Shown: positions 12,542 through 22,025 of the stretch, piece after piece | How positions within the stretch are numbered: position 1 is the stretch's first letter | Layout: the number at the start of each line of letters is the position of its first letter | Source: an uncultured Actinomycetes bacterium | GTDB taxonomy: Bacteria > Actinomycetota > Acidimicrobiia > Acidimicrobiales > Microtrichaceae | Length of the DNA stretch: 45,255 nucleotides | Reading direction: 5' to 3' | Assembly: GCA_903868545.1 (NCBI GenBank) | Contig: CAIPVR010000027.1 | Span: forward strand, 1-45,255 | The notes under the pieces: model-generated | Database searches by the model: none | What the model was told of the DNA's origin: nothing | Seen by the model: only the letters and a program-made list of their open reading frames with translations | Translations under genes and position numbers: made by a program

Positions 12542-13792
12542 GTGTCGCAGCTGGTGGTGCGGCCCTCGGGGCCGCTGTCGGGAGAGGTACCCGTCGGTGG
12601 TGCCAAGAACTCGGCGCTCAAGCTCATGGCCGCCTGCGTGCTGGCCGAGGGCCGCTACGTGCTGCGGAACGTGCCCGACATCGCCGACGTCGCCACGATG
12701 GGCCAGCTGCTCGAGGCGATGGGCATGTCGGTGCGCCGTCGTGAGGACGGGGCGCTGGAGGTGGTGCGGCCCGCCGTGATCACCCCGGAGGCCCCCTACG
12801 AGCTGGTGGAGCGGATGCGGGCGTCCAGCGCGGTGCTCGGCCCGCTCCTGGCCGCGGTGGGCCAGGCCCGGGTGGCGATACCCGGCGGCGACGACTTCGG
12901 CTCCCGCCCGATCGACATGCACCTCTCCGGGTTGGAGTCGTTGGGGGCCACCTTCGAGCTGACCCATGGGATGATCGAGGGCCGGGCCGACCGGTTGCGC
13001 GGTGCCGAGGTGGTGCTGGACTACCCGAGCGTCGGCGCCACGGAGAACCTGCTCATGGCCGGCGTGCTCGCCTCGGGCCGCACCACCGTGCAGAACGCCG
13101 CCCGCGAGCCCGAGATCGCCGACCTCGCGGCGTTCCTCAACCGGATGGGTGCCCGCGTGCTCGGCGCCGGGAGCCCGACGATCACGATCGACGGCGTGGC
13201 CGAGCTCCGGGCGGTGGAGCACACGGTCATCCCGGACCGGATCGAGGCCGCGACCTTCCTCGCGGCGGTGGCGGTCGCGGGTGGGGAGCTCACCCTGCGG
13301 GGCGCCCGGGCCGACCACCTCGAGATCCTCATCGAGCGGATGGGCCGGATGGGCGTGCGGATCTCCCCCGAGGCCGACGGCATCTGGGCCATGGCGCCGG
13401 CCCGGCCCCGGGCCACCGACGTGGCCACGTTGCCGTACCCGGGCCTGGCGACCGACCACCTGCCGCTGCTGGTGGCCGTGCTCAGCGTCGCCGACGGCAC
13501 CAGCTACGCCACGGAGAACGTGTTCGCGGGCCGGTTCCGCTACGTGGGGGAGCTGGCCCGCATGGGCGCGAGGGTGCGGGTCGACGGTCACCACCTCGTG
13601 ATCGACGGGGTGGAGCGCCTGTCCGGCGCGCCGGTGCGCGCGGTCGACATCCGCGCTGGTGCCGCGCTGGTGGTGGCGGCGCTGCGGGCCGACGGGGAGA
13701 CGGTGGTGCACGACGCCGAACACGTGGACCGCGGCTACGAGGGCTTCATCGACAAGCTCCGCGCCGTGGGGGCCGACGTCGAACGTCCCTGA
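12542..13792 (+). CDS. murA: UDP-N-acetylglucosamine 1-carboxyvinyltransferase
   Basis: GGAKNSALKLMAA, PGGDDFGSRPIDMHLSGLESLGA, PSVGATENLLMA, TDHLPLLVA, ENVFAGRFRYVGELARMGA. Confidence 0.95.
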   Translation: MSQLVVRPSGPLSGEVPVGGAKNSALKLMAACVLAEGRYVLRNVPDIADVATMGQLLEAMGMSVRRREDGALEVVRPAVITPEAPYELVERMRASSAVLGPLLAAVGQARVAIPGGDDFGSRPIDMHLSGLESLGATFELTHGMIEGRADRLRGAEVVLDYPSVGATENLLMAGVLASGRTTVQNAAREPEIADLAAFLNRMGARVLGAGSPTITIDGVAELRAVEHTVIPDRIEAATFLAAVAVAGGELTLRGARADHLEILIERMGRMGVRISPEADGIWAMAPARPRATDVATLPYPGLATDHLPLLVAVLSVADGTSYATENVFAGRFRYVGELARMGARVRVDGHHLVIDGVERLSGAPVRAVDIRAGAALVVAALRADGETVVHDAEHVDRGYEGFIDKLRAVGADVERP

Positions 13793-13834
13793 GCCTCCGG
13801 AGGCTCCGATCCGGGCGCCGGGGTGCCCGGCGCC
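13791..13834 (+). terminator. Tandem palindrome/hairpin region after murA
   Basis: 16-bp perfect palindrome GAGCCTCCGGAGGCTC (13791-13806), then a 9-bp stem GGCGCCGGG-gtg-CCCGGCGCC (13814-13834); no T-tract. Confidence 0.5.
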
Positions 13835-13934
13835 ACGCCGTCGCCCGGAACAGCCCGCCGTCGATCGGCGTTGACCGGCCCGACGGGGCGCCCTCTAGGG
13901 TGGACCCGTCCCGGACGTCGCCCAGGAGCCACCG

Positions 13935-14195
13935 TTGCAGGAACAGGTCGAAGAGGTCATCGAGATCATCCGCCCGGCCATCCAGGCCGATGGCGGCGAC
14001 ATCACCCTCATCGGCATCGACGAGGAGTCCGGGGTGGTGACGGTGGAGCTGTCGGGTGCGTGCGTGAGCTGCCCCGCGTCCACGGTCACCATGAAGGCGG
14101 GCATCGAGCGGATCATGAAGGACCGCGTGCCCGGCGTGACCGCGGTGGTGCAGCCCGACGAGGGCGCCGAGCTCGGCACGGCGGTGTCGCTCTGA
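13935..14195 (+). CDS. NifU C-terminal domain-like Fe-S scaffold protein
   Basis: TTG start; IRPAIQADGGDITLIGID and CVSCPAS (CxxC), typical of the NifU/Nfu domain. Confidence 0.9.
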   Translation: MQEQVEEVIEIIRPAIQADGGDITLIGIDEESGVVTVELSGACVSCPASTVTMKAGIERIMKDRVPGVTAVVQPDEGAELGTAVSL

Positions 14196-15130
14196 GCGGA
14201 ACCCCCGCCGGGGAGCTCCTCGAGCGCGCCGCCGGCGGCGAACGGGCCGCGCTGGCGCGGCTGCTGTCGATGGTCGAGCGCGGTGGCGACGGGGCCCGCG
14301 CCGTGGCCGCCGCGGTGTACCCGCGGGCGGGTTCGGCCCACACCGTGGGGATCACCGGCGCCCCGGGGGCCGGCAAGTCCACGCTCACGAACGCGTTGTG
14401 CTCGGTGATCCGCGCGGCTGGGACCGCGGTGGCGGTGCTCGCCGTCGACCCGTCGTCACCCTTCACCGGCGGGGCGATCCTCGGCGACCGCGTCCGGATG
14501 TCGGACCACACGCTCGACGACGGCGTGTTCATCCGTTCGATGGCCACGAGGGGTCACCTCGGCGGCCTGTCCCTCGCCACGCCCGAGGCGGTGCGCGTGC
14601 TCGACGCGGTCGGCTACCGCTGGGTGGTGGTGGAGACGGTCGGCGTGGGCCAGGTGGAGGTGGAGGTCGCCGGCGCCGCGGACACCACGGTGGTGGTGCT
14701 GAACCCGGGCTGGGGCGACGCGGTGCAGGCCAACAAGGCGGGACTCATGGAGATCGCCGACGTCTTCGTCATCAACAAGGCGGACCGGGTCGGGGCGGCG
14801 GAGACGCGCCGCGACCTCGAGGGCATGCTCGCGATGGGCGCCGGCCGCGGCCGGGTCCCGGCCATCGTGGAGACGGTGGCCACCGAGGCCGTCGGACTGG
14901 ACGAGCTGTGGGCCGCCGTGCGGGCCCACCGTGACGCCCTCGTGTCGACCGGCGAACTGGAGGCCCGGCGGGCCGAGCGGGCCCGCGAGGAGTTGCGTGA
15001 GGTGGTGCGGGCCCGGCTCCTCGAGCAGGCCGCGGCGCGCTGCACCGGCCCGGCGTGGGACGAGGCGGTCCGCTCGGTGGCCGACCACCACCTCGACCCG
15101 TGGGCCGCGGTCGACCGGCTCCTCGCCTGA
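14192..15130 (+). CDS. meaB: Methylmalonyl Co-A mutase-associated GTPase MeaB / ArgK family
   Basis: GAPGAGKSTL, AVDPSSPFTGGAILGDRVRM, FIRSMATRGHLGGLS, VETVGVGQ, NKADR; start uncertain (CTG at 14192 overlaps the NifU stop). Confidence 0.88.
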   Translation: MSGTPAGELLERAAGGERAALARLLSMVERGGDGARAVAAAVYPRAGSAHTVGITGAPGAGKSTLTNALCSVIRAAGTAVAVLAVDPSSPFTGGAILGDRVRMSDHTLDDGVFIRSMATRGHLGGLSLATPEAVRVLDAVGYRWVVVETVGVGQVEVEVAGAADTTVVVLNPGWGDAVQANKAGLMEIADVFVINKADRVGAAETRRDLEGMLAMGAGRGRVPAIVETVATEAVGLDELWAAVRAHRDALVSTGELEARRAERAREELREVVRARLLEQAAARCTGPAWDEAVRSVADHHLDPWAAVDRLLA

Positions 15131-15161
15131 CCCCACCCGGCGCTGCCGGTGCGGTGAGGGG

Positions 15162-15668
15162 TCAGCGGCAGCCCGCGCAGGTGCCCACGAGGTCGAGCCG
15201 GTGCAGCTCCACCTCGAAGCCGGCGGCGTCCGCCACCTGGGCGAGCGAGTGGTGGAGGTCTGCCTCGAGTCGCTCCGACGGCGTGAAGTCCTCCACGCGT
15301 CCGCACCGCGTGCAGACCAGGTGGTGGTGGTGCGCCGTGAGGTCCTCGGCCAGTTCGTAGTGGCTGAACTCCTCGCCGGACACGATCCGGTGCACCACGC
15401 GGGCGCCGATCAACTCGGCGAGGTTCCGGTAGGTGCTCGACTGGGCGAGGCCCGGATCGGCCGCGAGGATCTCCGGGATGGTGAGCGGCCGCTCGGCGTC
15501 GGCGAGGACGGTCACGACCCGCCGTCGGGAGGTGGTGTACCGCAGATCGGCAGCGCCGAGCCGTTGGGCGGCGGTGGCGTGGAGGTCGTCCACGCCCGGG
15601 CCCGGGCCGTGGCCGTGCCGGTGCGGTCCGGTTCCGGGTCGGGAAGGAGGTTGGGGGCCGGCGACCAC
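15162..15668 (-). CDS. Fur family transcriptional regulator (Zur-like)
   Basis: YTTSRRRVVTVLADAERPLTIPEI, STYRNLAEL, HHHHLVCTRCGRVEDF, CAGC; divergent from a metal ABC substrate-binding protein gene. Confidence 0.9.
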   Translation of the reverse strand: MVAGPQPPSRPGTGPHRHGHGPGPGVDDLHATAAQRLGAADLRYTTSRRRVVTVLADAERPLTIPEILAADPGLAQSSTYRNLAELIGARVVHRIVSGEEFSHYELAEDLTAHHHHLVCTRCGRVEDFTPSERLEADLHHSLAQVADAAGFEVELHRLDLVGTCAGCR

Positions 15669-15717
15669 GACCTCACCCTACCGGCCCGATCGGGAATCAC
15701 CGGGAACGCCCGGGAGT

Positions 15718-15735
15718 GGAAACGAGAATCGTTCC
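15718..15735. promoter_or_regulatory. Candidate Fur/Zur operator upstream of the metal-uptake operon
   Basis: GGAAACGAGAATCGTTCC with perfect arms AACGA-GAA-TCGTT, between the divergent Fur-family and znuA-like genes. Confidence 0.6.
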
Positions 15736-15751
15736 TGTTTACTCTGGCGGC

Positions 15752-16756
15752 ATGACGCCACGAAGGAACCCTGTCCGCCCCTCGATCAGCCCCGCCCTCC
15801 GTCGTGTCGGGGCGGCCGCCGCGGGCCTCGTCCTGGTGGGAGTGGCCGCGTCCGGCTGCGGCAGCGGGGAGGAGGGCTCGTCGTCGGACGGTGGGGCCGC
15901 CCCGAAGGTGCTGGCCACCACGTCGATCCTCGCGGACGTCACCGACCAGGTCGCCTGCGGGAAGCTCTCCGTCGAGCCGGTCGTGCCCCTGGGCGCGGAC
16001 CCCCACGAGTTCCAGCCCACCGTCCGCGACGCCGACCGCCTGCAGGGCGCCGCCCTGGTGGTGGCCAACGGGCTCGGCCTCGAGGAGGGCCTCTCCGACT
16101 CGCTCGACCGGGCCCGTGACGAGGGCACCGTGGTGCTGGAGGTGGGTCCGGACCTCGATCCCGAGGAGGTCGACGGCGAGCAGGATCCTCACGTGTGGAC
16201 CGATCCCGAGCGGATGGTGACCGCCGCCGGCGTGATCGGAGAGCGCCTCGGCGAGGTGTCGGGCCTCGGTGTCGGCAAGGAGGAGATCGCCCGGTGCACG
16301 GCGGCCTACCAGCAACGGCTGCGCGACCTCACCACCTCGATGACCGCCACCCTCGCGGCGGTGCCGCCGGAACGGCGGGCGCTCGTGACCGCGCACGAGT
16401 CGCTCGGGTACTTCGCCGATCGCTTCGGGTTCCGCGTGGTGGGAGCGGTGATCCCGTCCACGAGCTCGCTCGGGGAGTCGGATCCGCGCCAGCTCGACGA
16501 GCTCGCCGCGGAGGTGCGCGCCGCGGGGGTGCCGGCGGTGTTCGGCGAGGCCACCTCCCCCGGCAAGGTGGCCTCGGCCCTGGCCGACCGGGTGGGCTCC
16601 GGCGTGCAGGTCGTCGCGCTCGGCAGTGAGTCGCTCGGCCCGGCCGGCTCGCCCACGGCCACCTACGTCGAGCTCATGCAGGTGCTGGCCGCCGACGTGG
16701 CCGCCGCGCTCGGTCCGGCGCCGTCGGCGCCCGCGGCGCCGACCACCGCTGGCTAG
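15752..16756 (+). CDS. Metal (zinc/manganese) ABC transporter substrate-binding lipoprotein, ZnuA/TroA family
   Basis: Lipobox-like VGVAASGCGS; LGADPHEFQPTVRD; DPHVWTDPERM; TAHESLGYFADRFGFRVVGAVIPS. Confidence 0.92.
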   Translation: MTPRRNPVRPSISPALRRVGAAAAGLVLVGVAASGCGSGEEGSSSDGGAAPKVLATTSILADVTDQVACGKLSVEPVVPLGADPHEFQPTVRDADRLQGAALVVANGLGLEEGLSDSLDRARDEGTVVLEVGPDLDPEEVDGEQDPHVWTDPERMVTAAGVIGERLGEVSGLGVGKEEIARCTAAYQQRLRDLTTSMTATLAAVPPERRALVTAHESLGYFADRFGFRVVGAVIPSTSSLGESDPRQLDELAAEVRAAGVPAVFGEATSPGKVASALADRVGSGVQVVALGSESLGPAGSPTATYVELMQVLAADVAAALGPAPSAPAAPTTAG

Positions 16757-16765
16757 CGTCGCCAC

Positions 16766-17635
16766 GTGCTCGCCCTCACCCCCGTCGAATGGCTGGTGGA
16801 CCCCTTCACCCAGTCGGCGACGATGCAGCGGGGCCTGCTCGCCGGCACCTTCGCGGCCGTGGCGTGCGGGCTCGTCGGCACCTGGGTGGTGTTGCGGGGG
16901 ATGACGTTCCTGGGCGACGCCCTCGCGCACGGCGTGCTCCCCGGCCTGGCCCTCGCGCTGGTGGTCGGGTTCAGCCCCACGGTCGGCGCCGCCGCCAGTG
17001 CAGCGGTGATGATCGCCGGCATCGGACTCGTCCGGCGGCGGAGCCGGTTGCCGGAGGACGTGGCCATCGGGCTGCTGTTCGTGGGGATGCTCGCCCTCGG
17101 CGTGCTGATCGTGTCGCGCTCCAGGTCGTTCGCGGGTGAGCTGACCGGGTTCCTCTTCGGTGGCATCACCGGTGTCACCGACGCCGACCTCGTGCTCGGG
17201 GCGGTGGTGGCGGCCGGTGTGGTGGCCGCAGTGGCGGTGGGCTACCGGGCGTTCCTGGCGCTCGCGTTCAACCGGGAGACCGCGATGCTCCTCGGCATGC
17301 GTCCGGGCTGGACCCATGCCGCGCTGATGGTGATGATCACCGCCACCGTGGTGGCGAGTTTCAAGACGGTCGGGACGCTGCTCGTGTTCGCCCTGATCAC
17401 CGCGCCCGCGGCAGCGGCCGTCCAGGTGGTGCGGAGGGTGCCGGCGGTGCTCGTGCTGTCTGTGGTGCTCGCCGAGTTGTCGGTCGTGGCCGGCCTGCTG
17501 CTGTCGTGGCATGCCCGGCTCGCGGCCGGTGCGGCCGTGGCGGTGAGCGCCGTGGTGATCTTCGTGCTCGCGCTGGGGGTGGCCGAGGCGCAGCGATGGT
17601 GGGGGACGCGTCGTACCGCCGCCGTGGCGGTCTGA
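16766..17635 (+). CDS. Metal ABC transporter permease, ZnuB family
   Basis: GTWVVLRGMTFLGDALAHGVLPGLALA; several TM helices; LLVFALITAPAAAA. Confidence 0.92.
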   Translation: MLALTPVEWLVDPFTQSATMQRGLLAGTFAAVACGLVGTWVVLRGMTFLGDALAHGVLPGLALALVVGFSPTVGAAASAAVMIAGIGLVRRRSRLPEDVAIGLLFVGMLALGVLIVSRSRSFAGELTGFLFGGITGVTDADLVLGAVVAAGVVAAVAVGYRAFLALAFNRETAMLLGMRPGWTHAALMVMITATVVASFKTVGTLLVFALITAPAAAAVQVVRRVPAVLVLSVVLAELSVVAGLLLSWHARLAAGAAVAVSAVVIFVLALGVAEAQRWWGTRRTAAVAV

Positions 17636-17648
17636 GGAGCGAGGGCGG

Positions 17649-18479
17649 GTGGCGGCCCGACGCCCGCGCAACCTGCCGACCTGGACGGCGCTGCGGGACC
17701 CGCTGGGGTCGGGTGGCACGGCCTCGGTCCTCGCGGCGCGGGACCGCCGGAGCGGTCGTGACGTGGTGGTCAAGTTGGTCGACCTCACCGCACACCCCGG
17801 GCGGCCCGCCCGCTTCGAACGCGAGGCCCGTGCCCTGGCCCGCCTCGGTGGCCGGCCCGGTGTGCCGGCCGTGCTCGCGATCGGGATCGACCGCGAGGGC
17901 CTCGGCTGGCTGGTCCTCGAGCGTGTCCCCGGACCCGACCTCGCGACCGCGGTCGCCGCCGGCGGGCCGATGGAGCCCGGCGCGGTGGCGGTCCTCGGGG
18001 CACGGCTCGCCGAGGTGCTGGCCGAGGTCCACGCCGCTGCGGTCGTCCACGGCGACGTCTCGCCGGCGAACGTGGTGCCGGCCGACCCTCCGGTGCTCGT
18101 CGACTTCGGCGTGGGGGGTGTCGGCGACCCGGAGCCGACGGCCGACGGCGCCCTCACCCCGGCCTACGCGGCCCCCGAACGCCGCCGGGGCCGCCCGCCC
18201 GACCCGGCGGCCGATGTCCACGGCCTGGGCGCCACCCTGTGGTTCGCCCTCACCGGCGCCCCGCCCGGCCCGGCGCCCGGGGCCTGGCTCCACCACGGCA
18301 CCCTGTCGGCACCGTCGGTGGCCGTGGCCGAGGTGCTCCTGACCACGCTGGAGCACCTCCCGGCGCGGCGGCCGGATGCCGCCGCGCTGGCCCGGCAGCT
18401 GGCAGCGGTGTCCGCGGCGGGGGACCGGCGTGTACCACCGGACCGGCCGGGCAGGCGCGGCCGGTGGCGCCGAAGGTAG
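17649..18479 (+). CDS. Soluble serine/threonine protein kinase-like protein
   Basis: VVVKLVD lysine, VVHGDVSPANVV catalytic loop (HGD variant), VDFGVGG, YAAPE; no obvious TM segment. Confidence 0.8.
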   Translation: MAARRPRNLPTWTALRDPLGSGGTASVLAARDRRSGRDVVVKLVDLTAHPGRPARFEREARALARLGGRPGVPAVLAIGIDREGLGWLVLERVPGPDLATAVAAGGPMEPGAVAVLGARLAEVLAEVHAAAVVHGDVSPANVVPADPPVLVDFGVGGVGDPEPTADGALTPAYAAPERRRGRPPDPAADVHGLGATLWFALTGAPPGPAPGAWLHHGTLSAPSVAVAEVLLTTLEHLPARRPDAAALARQLAAVSAAGDRRVPPDRPGRRGRWRRR

Positions 18480-18490
18480 GTTCCCCCGCC

Positions 18491-19303
18491 ATGTCGAGCA
18501 CCGAGTCCACCGAGGCACTGGTCCGCCACGAGCGCCGCGACGACGGGGTGGACGTGATCACCCTGGCCAACGGGAAGGTCAACACCCTGTGCGTGGAACT
18601 GCTCGGACAGCTCCACGCCGTGGTGACGGGTCCGGCCGCCGACGCCCGGGCCGTGGTGGTGACCGGTGGCGGGAAGGTGTTCGCCGCCGGAGCCGAGATC
18701 ACCGAGTTCGCCGAGCGGGCCGGGGAGGAACCCTTCGCGGTGTCGCCCCCGACCCGGGTGGCGGAGATCGGCGGGGCCTTCCGCGAGACCCTCGACGCGG
18801 TCGCCGCGATCGCCTGTCCGACCGTGGCCGCCGTCAACGGGTTCGCGCTCGGCGGCGGGTGCGAGCTCGCGCTGGCGTGCGACCTCCGGGTGGCCGCATC
18901 GGGGGCGAGGTTCGGCCAGCCCGAGATCCTCCTCGGGATCATCCCGGGTGGCGGGGGCACGCAGCGTCTCGCCCGTCTGGTGGGTCCGGCCCGGGCCAAG
19001 GACCTCGTGCTGAGCGGGCGGATGGTCGATGCGTCGGAGGCCGAGCGCCTCGGCCTCGTCGACCAGGTGGTGGACGGCGACGCACGCGACGCGGCGTTCG
19101 CCGTGGCGGCCGGGTTCGCCCGCGGACCCCGCCACGCACTGGCGCTGGCCAAGCGGGCGATCGACGGCGGACTCGAGGGGAGCCTCGACGACGGACTCGC
19201 GCTCGAGCAGCGCCTGTTCGTGGAGTCGTTCGCCACCCCCGACGCCACCGTCGGCGTGTCGTCGTTCCTCCGCGACGGCCCCGGTCGCGCCGAGTTCGCC
19301 TGA
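18491..19303 (+). CDS. Enoyl-CoA hydratase/isomerase family protein
   Basis: AAVNGFALGGGCELALACDLRVAASGARFGQPEILLGIIPGGGGTQRLARLVG. Confidence 0.94.
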   Translation: MSSTESTEALVRHERRDDGVDVITLANGKVNTLCVELLGQLHAVVTGPAADARAVVVTGGGKVFAAGAEITEFAERAGEEPFAVSPPTRVAEIGGAFRETLDAVAAIACPTVAAVNGFALGGGCELALACDLRVAASGARFGQPEILLGIIPGGGGTQRLARLVGPARAKDLVLSGRMVDASEAERLGLVDQVVDGDARDAAFAVAAGFARGPRHALALAKRAIDGGLEGSLDDGLALEQRLFVESFATPDATVGVSSFLRDGPGRAEFA

Positions 19304-19359
19304 ACCGGCCGGCTGCCGGGCCTCGGCCGGCCGCTCCGGGCGGTGGCCGGTCCCGTGGA

Positions 19360-21938
19360 TCAGCCGGCCCAGGCGACGTGGCCGAGCTCGAGCGGGTCGC
19401 CGGCGAGCGGGTGACGCGGCACGACCCGCACCGTCAGCCCCATCCGTCCGGCGGCGTCGAGGGGCGCCTCGCCCTCGAAACAGCGGTGCGCCTCGTCCAC
19501 GGGGCCGGCGTCGGTCATGGCCACGGTGACGGTCCGCTCCAGCTCACCGGACTGGCCCACACGGCCGGCCACGAGCTGCACCTCCACCTCGTCGGCCGAG
19601 AGGTCCCCGAGCGCGACCGTGGCCCGCACCGCCCGGTGGCCCCCGAGGTCGGCCACGGACTCGTCGACGGCCACGTCGTCGACGTGGACGCCGTGCCACT
19701 GACCGGCCAGCCGGGCCCGGTAGGCAGCGAGGTCCCGGGCGCCGCGGAACCCCTCCGAGGACAGTTCCGCCGAGCGCACCGCGGCGGGGACGTAGAGCTC
19801 CTGCACGTAGTCCCGCACCATCCGGTGGGCGCCGACGAAGGGTCCGAGGGTCCGCAGCGACTCCCGGACCCGGGCCACCCAGGCGAGCGGCACGCCGTCA
19901 CGGCGCTCCGAGGTGGGGCCGTGGTACAGCGGCAGCACCTGCGTCTCGAGCAGGTCGAACAGTCCGTTGGCCTCGAGGTCCGCTCGTCGTTCCGGGTCCT
20001 CCACGCCCTCCGCCGAGGAGATCGCCCAACCGTTGGGCCCCTGCCCGTCACCGTGGCGGGGGTCGCCGGGCCGGAAGCACTCGGCCCACCAGCCGTCGAG
20101 CACCGAGCAGTGCAGTGCCCCGTTGAACACGGCCTTCATCCCGCTGGTGCCGGAGGCCTCCATGGGCCGGACCGGCGTGTTGAGCCACACGTCGGCACCC
20201 TGCACGAGTGAGCGGGCGAGGGCCATGTCGTAGTCCTCGACGAACACGAACCGGTGGCGCACCTCGGGCCGGTGGGCGAAGGCCGACACCTGCCGGATGA
20301 GCTCCTTGCCCTGGTCATCGGCCGGATGGGCCTTGCCGGCGAACACGAACTGCACCGGGCGCTCCGGATCGGTGACGAGCCGCTCCAGGCGCTCCGGGTC
20401 CCGCAGCAGCAGCGCCGCCCGTTTGTAGGTGGCCATGCGGCGGGCGAAGCAGATCGTGAGCGCGTCCGGGTCCAGCGCGTCGTCCACCCAGGCCAGGTCC
20501 GTCGCCGAGCGCCCCTGGGCCTGGCCGGCGGCCACGAGTCGCTCGCGTACGTGCTCCACCATGCGGACCTTGCCGGACCGGCGCGCCTGCCACAGGGTGT
20601 CGGGGTCGGTGTCGGCCGTGGCCTCCCACGACGAGGCGGGGGCCCACTGCCAGTCGGCGCCCACCACCTCCGACAGCAGTTCGGTCATCTCCGCCGAGAC
20701 CCAGGTGGCGCCGTGCACCCCGTTGGTGATGTGGCCGACGGGCGTCTCGGGTTCGGGCACGCCGGGCCAGAGGTCGGCGAACATCTCCCGGCTCACCTCG
20801 CCGTGGAGGGCCGACACGCCGTTGCGCCGTTCGGCGAGGTGCATGCCCATGACCGCCATGTTGAAGCGGTCGCCCGGCTCGTCGGCCGGCCGGTGGCCCA
20901 GGCCCATCAGGGCGTCGACCGACACGCCGCACTCGGCGGCCCACCCGGAGAAGTAGGCCTCGATCAGCTCCCGGGGGAACTGGTCGATCCCGGCCGGCAC
21001 GGGCGTGTGGGTGGTGAACACAGCGCCCGCCCGAACCGCCTCGGTGGCCTCGGCGAAGGAGAGCCCGTCGCGGTGCATCGACGTGCGGATCCGTTCGAGG
21101 CCGAGGAATCCGGCGTGGCCCTCGTTGGTGTGGAACACCCGCACGGGCACGCCGAGTGCCTCGAGCGCCCGCACCCCGCCGATGCCGAGCAGCATCTCCT
21201 GGCGGAGACGGTGCTCCACGTCGCCGCCGTAGAGGCGGTCGGTGACGAGCTGCAGGTCCTCGGGGTTCTCGGGGAGGTCGGCGTCGAGGAGGTACGCGGG
21301 GTGCGGCCCACCGTGGCCTTCCACACCTGCGCCACCAGCGTTCGTCCGGCGAGGTCGAGCGAGACCCGTACCCCGTCGCACAGCTCGAGGCTCATCGCGT
21401 ACGGGTCGAGGTCGGGGAAGCGTTCCTGCTGCCACCCGTCGACCGACAGCGACTGGCGGAAGTAGCCGTGGCGGTAGAAGAGCCCGATCGCCACCAGCGG
21501 CACGCCGAGGTCGCTCGCGGCCTTGAGGTGGTCGCCGGCCAGCACGCCGAGGCCGCCGGAGTACTGCGGCACGGCCTCGGCGATACCGAACTCCGGCGAG
21601 AAGTACGCCACCACGCCGTCGGCGAGGGCGCCGCCGTCGGGCTCCTGCTGGAACCAGCGGGGAAGGTCCAGGTAGGACGCGAGGGCGGCGTCCGCGGCGC
21701 CGAGCCGTTCGAGGAACGCCGGGTCGGCGGCCAGTTCGTCGAGTCGCCCGGTACTCACCTCGGCCAGCACCCGCCGGGGGTCGTGGCCGCCCTCGTCCCA
21801 GCTGCGGGGGTCGATCGCCGCGAACAGTTCGCGGGTCGGGCGGTCCCAGGACCAGCGGAGGTTGGCGGCCAACCGGTCGAGCGCGGCGAGCGGCTCGGGC
21901 AGTCGGGGTCGGACGGTGAAGCTGCGCAGCGCCTTCAT
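19360..21938 (-). pseudogene. glgP: Alpha-glucan phosphorylase (GT35, DUF3417-containing type), interrupted by a single-nucleotide frameshift
   Basis: N-terminal part in one frame (LRWSWDRPTRELFAAIDP, FSPEFGIAEAVPQYSGGLGVLAGDHLKAASDLGVPLVAIGLFYRHGYFRQ...VWKATVGRT), remainder in another (PAYLLDADLPENPEDLQLVTDRLYGGD...); join at about 21298-21303. Confidence 0.9.
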
Positions 21939-22025
21939 CGAGGTCGAGGGTATCGGCGTGGCGGCCCGGGTCCGCGGGAACCGGCCGACGTTCACGCCAA
22001 CTTCACGACCCCGGCCCCGCCGGGC

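Noticed and set aside
10949-13723. 924-aa minus-strand ORF spanning the MFS gene and antisense to all of murA
   Set aside because: Only the first ~1.5 kb (to about 12478) encodes a recognisable MFS protein; the rest is the Arg/His-rich antisense of murA, a GC-skew artefact.
13823-14191. Long N-terminal extension of the meaB ORF
   Set aside because: Arg/His-rich out-of-frame translation of the NifU gene; MeaB similarity begins only after the NifU stop.
15512-18157. 881-aa minus-strand ORF
   Set aside because: Antisense to the znuA-like, znuB-like and kinase genes; low-complexity Arg/Gly/His composition and no domain signal.
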